Below, piece by piece: positions 4,976-11,075 of a DNA stretch of 11,075 nucleotides; positions within the stretch are counted from its first letter, which is position 1, and each line of letters opens with the position of its first letter. The notes beneath the pieces are model-generated. The model ran no database searches, was not told the DNA's origin, and saw nothing but the letters and a program-made list of their open reading frames with translations. Origin of the DNA: Thermoproteota archaeon (lineage in GTDB: Archaea > Thermoproteota > Thermoprotei_A > Sulfolobales > Pyrodictiaceae); the NCBI GenBank assembly GCA_013153105.1, contig JAADFC010000149.1, positions 1 to 11,075 of the forward strand. Direction: 5' to 3'. Position numbers and translations under genes: made by a program.

Positions 4976-6320
4976 ATATCTTCCTGTAAACAGCCACGGT
5001 CGCAATTATAGCTATTATAATGCCTATTATCGCCAGGACCACCGCTATCAAGGCGGTCCTGGAGGCGCTGTCAGCCTTGCTCATAAGGTCCTGCAGGCTC
5101 TGCTGCAGGTTCGCCAGGTTCTGGTTCACCTGGTCAAGGCTCTGCTGCAGACCCGCCACAGTCTTCTCTATGTTGCCCACCCTGGCCTCGAGCTGGTTGT
5201 ACTTGTTGCTCAGCTGCTCCACCTGCTGCCGGAGCTGGTCAACCTCCTGCTTCGTCGCATAGTTCTGCTTTATGTTCTGAACCTCCTGCTCCACCTGCGC
5301 CAGCCGGTTCTCCACGTTGGTTATCCTCTCATCAATCTGCGCCAGCGCCTGGTCGAGCCTCGCGCTCAGCTCCTGCACCTGGCCCTGCAGCTGCTGCACA
5401 GCCCGCTCAACCTGAGCCTGCAGCTGCTGCAGCTGCTCCTGGAGCTGCTGCACAGCCTGCTCCACGTCGCCAACACGGCCCTCCAGCGCGGCCACCATAT
5501 CCTCAAGCCTCATAGTGGTCTCGTTGAGCGCCATTATAGCAGCGTCGACGCGAGCCTGGAACTCGGAGACGTTAGCAGCGAGGCTCTCCAGCATACCCTG
5601 GATCTCAGCAACCTGGCTCCTCAGGGTGGCTATGGCGTGGTCGATACTCTCAATCACCAGGGTACCGGCGTCGGTGACACCTATGCTAGTGACCTCGACC
5701 ATGGTAGCGTTCTTAAGGTACCTGGCGGCGTAGGCGCACACCTTGTAGGTGCCGGGCCCAGGCACAGACACCACATAGTAGCCGTTATCGTCGGTGGTAG
5801 CGGTGGCAACCACGTTGCCCTCAGCATCCTTCACAACCACGGTGGCGCCCGGCACCGGGCTACCCTTCTCGCTGACCACCTGCCCGCTTATCTGGTACTG
5901 GGGCGCCACGGTGAACTCTATGGTCAGCGCGTTGGCGGGTATGTTGTAGCCGGATAGCGCCAGCCGGGCCCGGTACTGGCCCGACGCGTCGAAGCTCTTG
6001 GTGAACGTTATAATGGTGTCATTGCCGACGGTCTTAACGTTGAATATCACCGCGGTACCGTTGTCCAGTGGGTATATCCAGAAGTACTTGTTCTCCCACT
6101 GCCCGGTGCTAGCGTTGTAGTAGTCCACCCAGATGTATATCTGGCTGTTGAAGTTCGGCTTGTCCTTCAGCACTATGGTGAACTTCACAGGCTCCCCGGG
6201 GAGGTACCTCGGCTTGTCAGTATAGAAGGTCACAAACCCGTAGCTCGCCTGGTTAGCCGCCAGCGCGGCAGCCGGGAAGAGTACCAGCGCCAGCAGCAGC
6301 CCGACGAGAGCCTTCCTCAC
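4968..6320 (-). CDS. SlaB-like S-layer stalk protein: signal peptide, two beta domains, long coiled coil, membrane anchor
   Basis: From the GTG at 6320 it has 450 residues. Seen: signal peptide (MRK start, hydrophobic to PAAALA, cleavage near 21-22); a beta domain (26-138) with TDKPRYLPGEPV, resembling macroglobulin-type domains; a carboxypeptidase-regulatory-like beta domain (about 143-223: ISGQVVSEKGSPVPGATVVV, then TTDDNGYYVVSVPGPGTYKV); a Gln-rich coiled coil (about 227-417); a transmembrane helix (422-444) and a basic YRKISA tail. Six N-X-S/T sequons lie outside the membrane. One Cys (195) remains in the mature chain. The architecture matches Sulfolobales SlaB and, more loosely, the Staphylothermus tetrabrachion stalk: membrane-rooted, oligomeric, holding the outer lattice. 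The longer GTG start at 6335 adds five residues, but 6320 has the better ribosome binding site and n-region. It follows the SlaA-like gene in tandem with its own promoter. Assignment rests on architecture, not a recognised close homologue. Confidence 0.8.
   Translation of the reverse strand: MRKALVGLLLALVLFPAAALAANQASYGFVTFYTDKPRYLPGEPVKFTIVLKDKPNFNSQIYIWVDYYNASTGQWENKYFWIYPLDNGTAVIFNVKTVGNDTIITFTKSFDASGQYRARLALSGYNIPANALTIEFTVAPQYQISGQVVSEKGSPVPGATVVVKDAEGNVVATATTDDNGYYVVSVPGPGTYKVCAYAARYLKNATMVEVTSIGVTDAGTLVIESIDHAIATLRSQVAEIQGMLESLAANVSEFQARVDAAIMALNETTMRLEDMVAALEGRVGDVEQAVQQLQEQLQQLQAQVERAVQQLQGQVQELSARLDQALAQIDERITNVENRLAQVEQEVQNIKQNYATKQEVDQLRQQVEQLSNKYNQLEARVGNIEKTVAGLQQSLDQVNQNLANLQQSLQDLMSKADSASRTALIAVVLAIIGIIIAIIATVAVYRKISA
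5358..5465 (-). repeat. 54-bp (18-residue) tandem repeat inside the coiled coil
   Basis: Two adjacent copies encode VEQAVQQLQEQLQQLQAQ and VERAVQQLQGQVQELSAR. Over the 45 best-aligned bases I count about 7 mismatches. Eighteen residues equal one heptad plus one hendecad, so duplication by this unit keeps the coil in register while lowering supercoil twist. It probably arose by local duplication within the gene. Confidence 0.6.
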
Positions 6321-6326
6321 AGCTCG

Positions 6327-6337
6327 ACACCCCACCT
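6327..6337 (-). promoter_or_regulatory. Ribosome binding site of the stalk gene
   Basis: The - strand reads GAGGTGGGGTG, then TCGAGCT, then the GTG at 6320. The GGGGTG part is 7 nt from that start, a standard spacing. The GTG at 6335 has only a weak GGATGA upstream, so this site favours the shorter product. Confidence 0.5.
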
Positions 6338-6387
6338 CATCTCATCCGTGTTACCCGCCGCCACGGGCGGACCTGGAGTGTAGGTAG

Positions 6388-6396
6388 CTATTTAAG
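6388..6396 (-). promoter_or_regulatory. TATA box of the stalk gene
   Basis: The - strand reads CTTAAATAG, a good archaeal TATA box in GC-rich surroundings. Transcription would start near 6365, leaving a leader of about 45 nt before the GTG at 6320. This gives the stalk gene a promoter independent of the SlaA-like gene. Confidence 0.6.
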
Positions 6397-6480
6397 CATT
6401 GAGCCAGTCTCATGAGGCGAAGAGGCAACCCATAGCGGGTAAAACAAACACCCCGAGAACAGGGCTCCACGAGAGAGCCG

Positions 6481-6528
6481 AAAAACCAGTGGGCGCGGGG
6501 GCACTCCTCCCCACCGCCGCCCCCCGCG
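6481..6528 (-). terminator. Hairpin plus T5 terminator of the SlaA-like gene
   Basis: Perfect 8-bp arms, CGCGGGGG (6494-6501) and CCCCCGCG (6521-6528), enclose 19 nt. In the - direction T5 (6485-6481) follows eight bases after the stem, and a second T-rich stretch (TTTGTTTTA) lies at about 6440-6448. It begins only 8 nt after the TAA stop, so it should end most transcripts before the stalk gene. Confidence 0.6.
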
Positions 6529-6535
6529 TCTACCG

Positions 6536-9500
6536 TTACTGGATAGTTATCGTCAGTATGGCAGGCGTCGACAGCGGCACCAGGGTCGCCTCGTCGGTGA
6601 CAGCCATCACTATCAGCTGGTAGGTACCAGCAGGCATCGCCATGGTGTTGTAGCTGGTCAGTATCAGCTGCGCCAGCGTCTGCCCGACAGTCACCGGCAC
6701 CGCAGCAGCAGCCACCACCTGGCCCTCAGCGTTCCTTATTATGAACAGCACATAGAACTGGTTGCCGCCAGCGACGCTCCTCACCAGGTTCGGGTCGTAG
6801 CTCAGCGGCACCACTATGTAGGCGCTCTGGCCGCGCTTGATCACTGTGGTCGGCACGAACGCGGTACCATTGTAGACCTTAACGGTTATCTCCTCAGCAG
6901 GCACCTGCACCGTCTGGTTCAGCGCCTGCGCCAGCGCCGGCACGCCGATGTCGATGTAGGTCGTCACGTCCACCGGAGCGCCAGTGGCGTTGGCCGGGTC
7001 CTTGTAGGTGAAGTACACCCTGCTACCGGTCGGCGCCACTATGTACGGCCTGGTCGCCAGCGGTGGCGTTGTACAGTAGATCAGCACGCCCTGCTTCTTG
7101 TACACCGCCACCGGCACCAGGGTACCGTCGACACCTATGAACTCCAGGCCCGCCGTGTCCAGCTCCGGCATGTTACCGTAGACCAGCGGCCTGGTGGTAC
7201 CGTTGTACACCAGGGTCATGGTCAGGTTGCCGACTACCCGCAGGCCCTGGCCGGCCAGGTAGTACTTCAGCAGGCTCACATCCTTCACTATTATGTCTAT
7301 CACATCACCAGTCGCGCTCGGACAGTTCTGCTGCACACAGCCACAGCGGTACACGTTGTCAGGGCTCGGCTCGCCACTGGTAGCATTCACTATCTCGATG
7401 GTGCCCTCCATGTCATAGACGCTAGTCTGCTCAGTTATGGTGGTGCCCACCACTAGGCCACACACGTTAGCCTGGCACGCCACCTGGCCGTCGTCATAGG
7501 TCACCTTTATCGGCTTGCCGGCCAGCTGCCTTATCGTCTCCTCGACCACCTGCTGCACAGTCATAGTCGGCGGCACCTGGATGTAGCCCAGCTCTATTAG
7601 CGCTTCCACCAGCTGGCCCAAGCTGAACTCGACGCTCACGAACACCTTGCTATTGTTGCTGGGCGCGAAGCTGCAGTTGGCTATAGTCACCTCGCCGTTG
7701 GCAGTAGTGACAGTGGTCACGTTCTTGATGGCGTCCATCTCGTGGAGCGGATCGGCCTTGCCGTATATGGCCGTCAATATGCTGGCCAGACTCACCGGGC
7801 CGGGCGTTATGTCGGGTATCTCTATCCACACCTTGGCAGCGTCAATGGTGTCCTGCTCGTTATACCACCTGTTCATGTCCTTGTCCTTCACCAGTATCTT
7901 CAGCAGAGTGCCCTCGTAGGCGGGCACCACACCGTTGTTGGCGACTATCCAGTTGTACTGGTCGGTCGCGCCGGGCACGGTGTAGAGTATCCTTACCTCG
8001 CCCTTGTACGGCACGTGCTGCAACGTGGTCTCGAGGCGGACCTTGTTACAGTCACACTCGGCGAACACCAGCAGGCCCTTGATCTCACCGTTGTTGATGC
8101 TCAGGTTCTGCTGCAGCTGCTGTATGCCGTACTGGAGCGTGGTCGGGTTCACCGGCGTCCTGTCGATGTAGGTCACGGTTATCGGCGCGCAGTAGAGGTC
8201 CTGGCAGGCGCCAGCGTACCTGGAGTCTATGGTTATGTAGGCGACGAAGACGCCGGTGTCGCTGCCGTTCTCCTCCAGCCAGACGGAGTGAGGCACTACG
8301 TCCCTTATCAGCGGACAGTAGAAGCTCAGCTCGACCATCACGCTCTCGTTGACCCTGTTGTCCAGGTTGGCGTCAGGGTCGACCACCTTTATCATGACTG
8401 TGTCGCCGTACTGTATCACGCTAGCGTTGACGTTGTCCAGGTTCCTGGCCTCGAGGCTGGCGTCCATGGTCTTGAAGAGTATGGCCTTCTCGTCGAAGCC
8501 TATGGCGGGGCTGGTGTAGTGCAGCTTCAGCTTGGCGCCCTCCAGCCAGATGCTCGGACAGCCGGCAACCCTTATGTCGAGGGTGCCGTCGCCGTCAACG
8601 TCTATGTAGCTGTATATCCTCAGCATGCCGGTGAAGACGCTGCTGTTGGGCCCGGTCTCGGTGAACTCTGGGCTCAGCTCGAACTTACAGTAGCCGCGCC
8701 TGGTCCAGTTGCCGTTAGTCTCTATCGCGTATATCGGCACCTCAGCGCTGCCGGTGTTCACGTTGAACACTGTGTACTCGCCGTTCGGGTAGTACAGCAC
8801 TAGGCTCATGTTGACGGCAGTGTTGGGTATCGTGTCTATCTCACAGCAGTTCTTGTTGGCGCCAGGGTCGTAGATCTCTATGTAAACCACCTGGGCGTCG
8901 CTGTTCCTGGTGTCGTTGATCCACGGGTAGCAGCCGGGGCAGCTGGCCAGGCTGGTTATCTGGTTTGTGGTGAAGTTGCTGTCGACTATCCTGAAGCTTA
9001 TGGGTAGCTCGCTCCTGTCAAGGGTTATGGTGGTGTTCTGGAGGCTGGCGCAGGCCTTCAGCCACCTGCTAGTGTTGAAGTCGGGGTTGTAGATGTCCTG
9101 GACTACCACCTTTATCTTGACCAGCTTGTGACCGGCGGCGACGGCCTGCTCATTGACTTCGCCCCAGTTGACCTTGCTTAGGTCGATTATCGCCTTAGCC
9201 ACGCCGCCGCCCTGGGCCTCGAAGACTATGCTGAAGTCGGCGGTGGCGGTCAGCTGGTACTCGTTGCCGGCCTCGTCGACTAGGTATATGCTCATGTTGA
9301 GGGCGGGGACGCCCTGGTCGGCGCCGTTGAACCAGTAGTTGAGCACTAGGCCGGTCAGGGTGCTGCCGGCGGTCACGTAGGTGGCAGCCACGGCGGTGCC
9401 CATGGGTACGCTGGGGTTGATAGGCAGATCTAGGTCCTTATCGGTTAGCACTATAGTTATCTTGAGCGGCGGGCAGCAGCGTATCACGTCGCGTAGCACG

Positions 9501-10936
9501 ACCTCCTTCTCGACGGCATCAAGGGTCATCATGTTGTACTGGACGGTGAAGGTCTCGTTCCTGTAGCAGACAGTTATCGCGTTGGGGTCGTCGACGCGGA
9601 CCTCGGTGAATATGTAGCTGACCACATTGTCGGTCTGGCTTATCGCGCCGACATTGTAGAGGTCGAATATGCTGAGCATTACAGCGAAGTCAGCAGTGTT
9701 GGGGCCGCCGACCTCCTGTAGGCCGTAGACCATTAGCTGGTTGCCCTGCTCGTCGGTTATGTTGAGGCTCGGGTAGGCCTCGCCGGGGTAGGGCAGGGTC
9801 TCCCTAGCCATGGTGTTGAGGTTGGCGTCAGCGTCGAGCACCTGGAAGACTATCAGCGGGGTGAAGAAGCCTACCTGTGTGGTCAGCAGGTTGGTGTCAC
9901 GCTCGAGGTCGTCGAGGTTGAAGGCGTAGCTGAGTACGCCGTACACGTTTATCTTGGCTATGCTGACGAAGCTCCTGACCTGGCTGGGGTTGGTGACACC
10001 GCTCTGCACGCCAGTCGTAGTTGTTATGTTGTAGAAGCTGGCGTTGACGAGTAGGGTGTCACCCTGGCTCAGTAGCGACTCGAAGTCGCGGCCCTCTATG
10101 TAGTATGGGTTGCCGATGGTCTGGATACACTCTAGTATCATGCGCTTTATCTTGTCAGCCTCTGTGTCGTTGACAGGCCTTAGCGTGTACTGGTCGGTGG
10201 CGTTGAAGATCACGCTGTAGGGCGGGCAGCTCAGGCCGCTGATGGGGTTGGTTATCTGGAAGCTGACGTTGTAGAGGGTGCCGAGCTCGAAGTCAGGGCT
10301 CTGGCTCTTGATGCTCCACTCGTAGGCGTTGTAGTGGGCGGTGACGTTGATCTGAGGGGCGGGGGCGGCGCCCAGCCTAGGTATCCAGTATATGCCGTTG
10401 TGCTCGCGGCCCTCGATGACGAGGCTGTAGGCGGGTATCACGTAGTAGTAGACGTATATGACTGTGGTGTTGCCGCTTACGGGGCTCTTGTATATTATAG
10501 TGACGTTGTCGCCGTTGGTGAGGCTGCCGTTCAGGTAGCCCATGTCTACGAAGCTCTGAGTGGCGTTGTCGTAGTAGTAGTAGCGGACCTTGGCGACGGT
10601 GCCGACGCGGACTATGACTATCTTGCCCTGGTAGGTGCCGACGTCGCCGACGAAGCCTACGGTGACATTGTTCTCGGTGCCGGCGACGTATATCTGGGCG
10701 GTTATGTTCTCGGTGGCCACGTCGGGGTCGTAGATCTGGAATACCACGTAGTCGCCGTCGGTCACGTTGACTTCAGACTCGTTAGTCGCGTCTGTGATGA
10801 TTATACCCGATGTGTCGGTGACCCTGCTCTGTGGGTAGCTGCCCTGGGCTGCGGCTAGCGTGGTGGTCGGCGCTAGGGGGGCGATTATGGGGAGGAGCAC
10901 TAGGACCATTATGGCTAGGTTGAGCAGCTTCTTCAT
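6536..10936 (-). CDS. SlaA-like S-layer lattice glycoprotein, Cys-rich, 1466 residues
   Basis: A large secreted protein with an N-terminal signal peptide (KK start, hydrophobic core 5-22, cleavage near LAAAQG, 28-32) and no later membrane helix. The rest is beta-rich with many Asn, Thr, Tyr and Val. Seen: repeated Asp-rich turns after a beta strand, DPD (70-72), DADAN (368-372), DKDLD (499-503), DPGAN (690-694), DPDAN (853-857), DKDMN (1018-1022), some followed by a TG-x-F turn (ETGPNSSVFTG 760-770; ENGSDTGVF 889-897). This pattern is common in archaeal S-layer Ig-like repeats and may bind calcium; DVDGDGTLD (779-787) is a calcium-loop-like motif. I count 24 cysteines between 237 and 1288 and about 37 N-X-S/T sequons. 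The stalk gene just downstream supports a lattice role. ATG 10936 has GGGTGA six bases upstream. The family is assigned from architecture and context, so an adhesin or extracellular enzyme is not fully excluded. Confidence 0.78.
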   Translation of the reverse strand: MKKLLNLAIMVLVLLPIIAPLAPTTTLAAAQGSYPQSRVTDTSGIIITDATNESEVNVTDGDYVVFQIYDPDVATENITAQIYVAGTENNVTVGFVGDVGTYQGKIVIVRVGTVAKVRYYYYDNATQSFVDMGYLNGSLTNGDNVTIIYKSPVSGNTTVIYVYYYVIPAYSLVIEGREHNGIYWIPRLGAAPAPQINVTAHYNAYEWSIKSQSPDFELGTLYNVSFQITNPISGLSCPPYSVIFNATDQYTLRPVNDTEADKIKRMILECIQTIGNPYYIEGRDFESLLSQGDTLLVNASFYNITTTTGVQSGVTNPSQVRSFVSIAKINVYGVLSYAFNLDDLERDTNLLTTQVGFFTPLIVFQVLDADANLNTMARETLPYPGEAYPSLNITDEQGNQLMVYGLQEVGGPNTADFAVMLSIFDLYNVGAISQTDNVVSYIFTEVRVDDPNAITVCYRNETFTVQYNMMTLDAVEKEVVLRDVIRCCPPLKITIVLTDKDLDLPINPSVPMGTAVAATYVTAGSTLTGLVLNYWFNGADQGVPALNMSIYLVDEAGNEYQLTATADFSIVFEAQGGGVAKAIIDLSKVNWGEVNEQAVAAGHKLVKIKVVVQDIYNPDFNTSRWLKACASLQNTTITLDRSELPISFRIVDSNFTTNQITSLASCPGCYPWINDTRNSDAQVVYIEIYDPGANKNCCEIDTIPNTAVNMSLVLYYPNGEYTVFNVNTGSAEVPIYAIETNGNWTRRGYCKFELSPEFTETGPNSSVFTGMLRIYSYIDVDGDGTLDIRVAGCPSIWLEGAKLKLHYTSPAIGFDEKAILFKTMDASLEARNLDNVNASVIQYGDTVMIKVVDPDANLDNRVNESVMVELSFYCPLIRDVVPHSVWLEENGSDTGVFVAYITIDSRYAGACQDLYCAPITVTYIDRTPVNPTTLQYGIQQLQQNLSINNGEIKGLLVFAECDCNKVRLETTLQHVPYKGEVRILYTVPGATDQYNWIVANNGVVPAYEGTLLKILVKDKDMNRWYNEQDTIDAAKVWIEIPDITPGPVSLASILTAIYGKADPLHEMDAIKNVTTVTTANGEVTIANCSFAPSNNSKVFVSVEFSLGQLVEALIELGYIQVPPTMTVQQVVEETIRQLAGKPIKVTYDDGQVACQANVCGLVVGTTITEQTSVYDMEGTIEIVNATSGEPSPDNVYRCGCVQQNCPSATGDVIDIIVKDVSLLKYYLAGQGLRVVGNLTMTLVYNGTTRPLVYGNMPELDTAGLEFIGVDGTLVPVAVYKKQGVLIYCTTPPLATRPYIVAPTGSRVYFTYKDPANATGAPVDVTTYIDIGVPALAQALNQTVQVPAEEITVKVYNGTAFVPTTVIKRGQSAYIVVPLSYDPNLVRSVAGGNQFYVLFIIRNAEGQVVAAAAVPVTVGQTLAQLILTSYNTMAMPAGTYQLIVMAVTDEATLVPLSTPAILTITIQ

Positions 10937-10942
10937 GTGGGC

Positions 10943-10948
10943 TCACCC
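10943..10948 (-). promoter_or_regulatory. Ribosome binding site of the SlaA-like gene
   Basis: The - strand reads GGGTGA, six bases before ATG 10936. A second similar site, AAAAGGTGA, lies 20 nt further upstream (10970-10962) inside the predicted leader. Confidence 0.65.
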
Positions 10949-11005
10949 TTGGGCTGCGGCTTCACCTTTTCTTTCGGCCGGGTCGGTGTTAGCGGGGGAG
11001 GAGGG

Positions 11006-11013
11006 GTATAAGG
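11006..11013 (-). promoter_or_regulatory. TATA box of the SlaA-like gene
   Basis: The - strand reads CCTTATAC in a C-rich context. The expected transcription start is near 10983, giving a leader of about 45 nt. This is the only AT-rich hexamer between the gene and base 11030. Confidence 0.6.
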
Positions 11014-11020
11014 GGGGTGT

Positions 11021-11051
11021 GTCTACTGGTGTGTGTTTTGTCGTTGTAGAC
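11021..11051. repeat. 6-bp inverted repeat upstream of the SlaA-like promoter
   Basis: GTCTAC (11021-11026) and GTAGAC (11046-11051) flank 19 GT-rich bases, just upstream of the TATA box on the - strand. It could be an activator site or part of a structure belonging to a gene beyond the window. The short arms also make chance plausible. Confidence 0.25.
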
Positions 11052-11075
11052 CTGGGCGGGTTAGGGGTTTAGACT

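Noticed and set aside
4109..5011. 300-codon + strand frame overlapping sfsA
   Set aside because: It is an extreme Pro/Arg-rich translation shifted against a gene with conserved SfsA motifs; the composition comes from the C-rich strand.
5378..5452. CTG/CAG microsatellite-like pattern with repeated PstI-type hexamers
   Set aside because: It is explained by Gln and Leu codons (CAG, CTG) of the coiled coil read on the other strand; only the 54-bp unit is reported as a repeat.
6355..6370. CCGCC/GGCGG inverted repeat around the predicted stalk transcription start
   Set aside because: Only 5 bp with a 6-nt loop in GC-rich DNA, too weak to separate from chance.
7742..8803. 353-codon + strand frame antisense to the SlaA-like gene
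   Set aside because: Its Val, His and Tyr-rich product mirrors the beta-rich coding strand; no start signal or recognisable domain is seen.
10334..10858. 174-codon + strand frame near the N-terminal end of the SlaA-like gene
   Set aside because: It is repetitive Val/Gly/Asp/Ala output from the reverse of GTN, TAC and GAC codons, with no ribosome binding site or family match.
11061..11072. Telomere-like TTAGGGGTTTAG
   Set aside because: A single short occurrence in a GT-rich upstream region; it is not tandem and archaeal chromosomes are circular.

Overview
The window looks like high-GC chromosomal DNA from a hyperthermophilic crenarchaeon. The evidence is GTG and TTG start codons, AGG and ATA as favoured Arg and Ile codons, archaeal TATA boxes, GGTGA-type ribosome binding sites, a four-subunit-type pyruvate:ferredoxin oxidoreductase beta chain, and a two-part surface layer made of a large secreted protein plus a membrane-anchored coiled-coil stalk. 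Desulfurococcales, perhaps Pyrodictiaceae, would fit best. That placement is inference; no ribosomal RNA gene is present to test it.

Left half (1-4850, + strand): acyl-CoA metabolism. The window opens inside porB, the beta subunit of pyruvate synthase. After a T-rich stretch, a TATA box and a perfect 7-bp palindrome comes a compact run of genes: an AMP-forming acyl-CoA synthetase of the acetyl-CoA synthetase family, the alpha and beta subunits of a class I CoA-transferase (GctAB type), and a divergent SfsA. The first three are joined by a 2-nt gap and a 4-nt GTGA overlap, so they are almost certainly one operon. SfsA follows after 15 nt but has a very different base composition. The synthetase has Gly where true acetyl-CoA synthetases have the pocket-limiting Trp, so a larger acid than acetate is expected. 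4-Hydroxybutyrate, an intermediate of the dicarboxylate/4-hydroxybutyrate CO2-fixation cycle, is a candidate. Pyruvate synthase belongs to the same cycle.

Middle (4851-4967): the convergent gap between sfsA and the stalk gene. It holds a purine-rich tract and a hairpin-plus-T5 terminator for the minus strand.

Right half (4968-10936, - strand): the cell surface. A 1466-residue secreted, Cys-rich, heavily sequon-bearing protein (SlaA-like lattice protein) lies upstream of a 450-residue protein (SlaB-like stalk). The stalk has a signal peptide, two beta-domains, about 190 residues of coiled coil and a C-terminal membrane anchor. Each gene has its own TATA box, a leader of roughly 45 nt and its own hairpin/T-tract terminator, so they are tandem but separately controlled units. 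The proposed arrangement is that the stalk stands on the cytoplasmic membrane and holds the SlaA-like canopy away from it.

Right end (10937-11075): the promoter and leader of the slaA-like gene, with nothing else recognised upstream. No gene-free stretch exceeds 300 bases. I saw no tRNA, rRNA, CRISPR array or insertion sequence.
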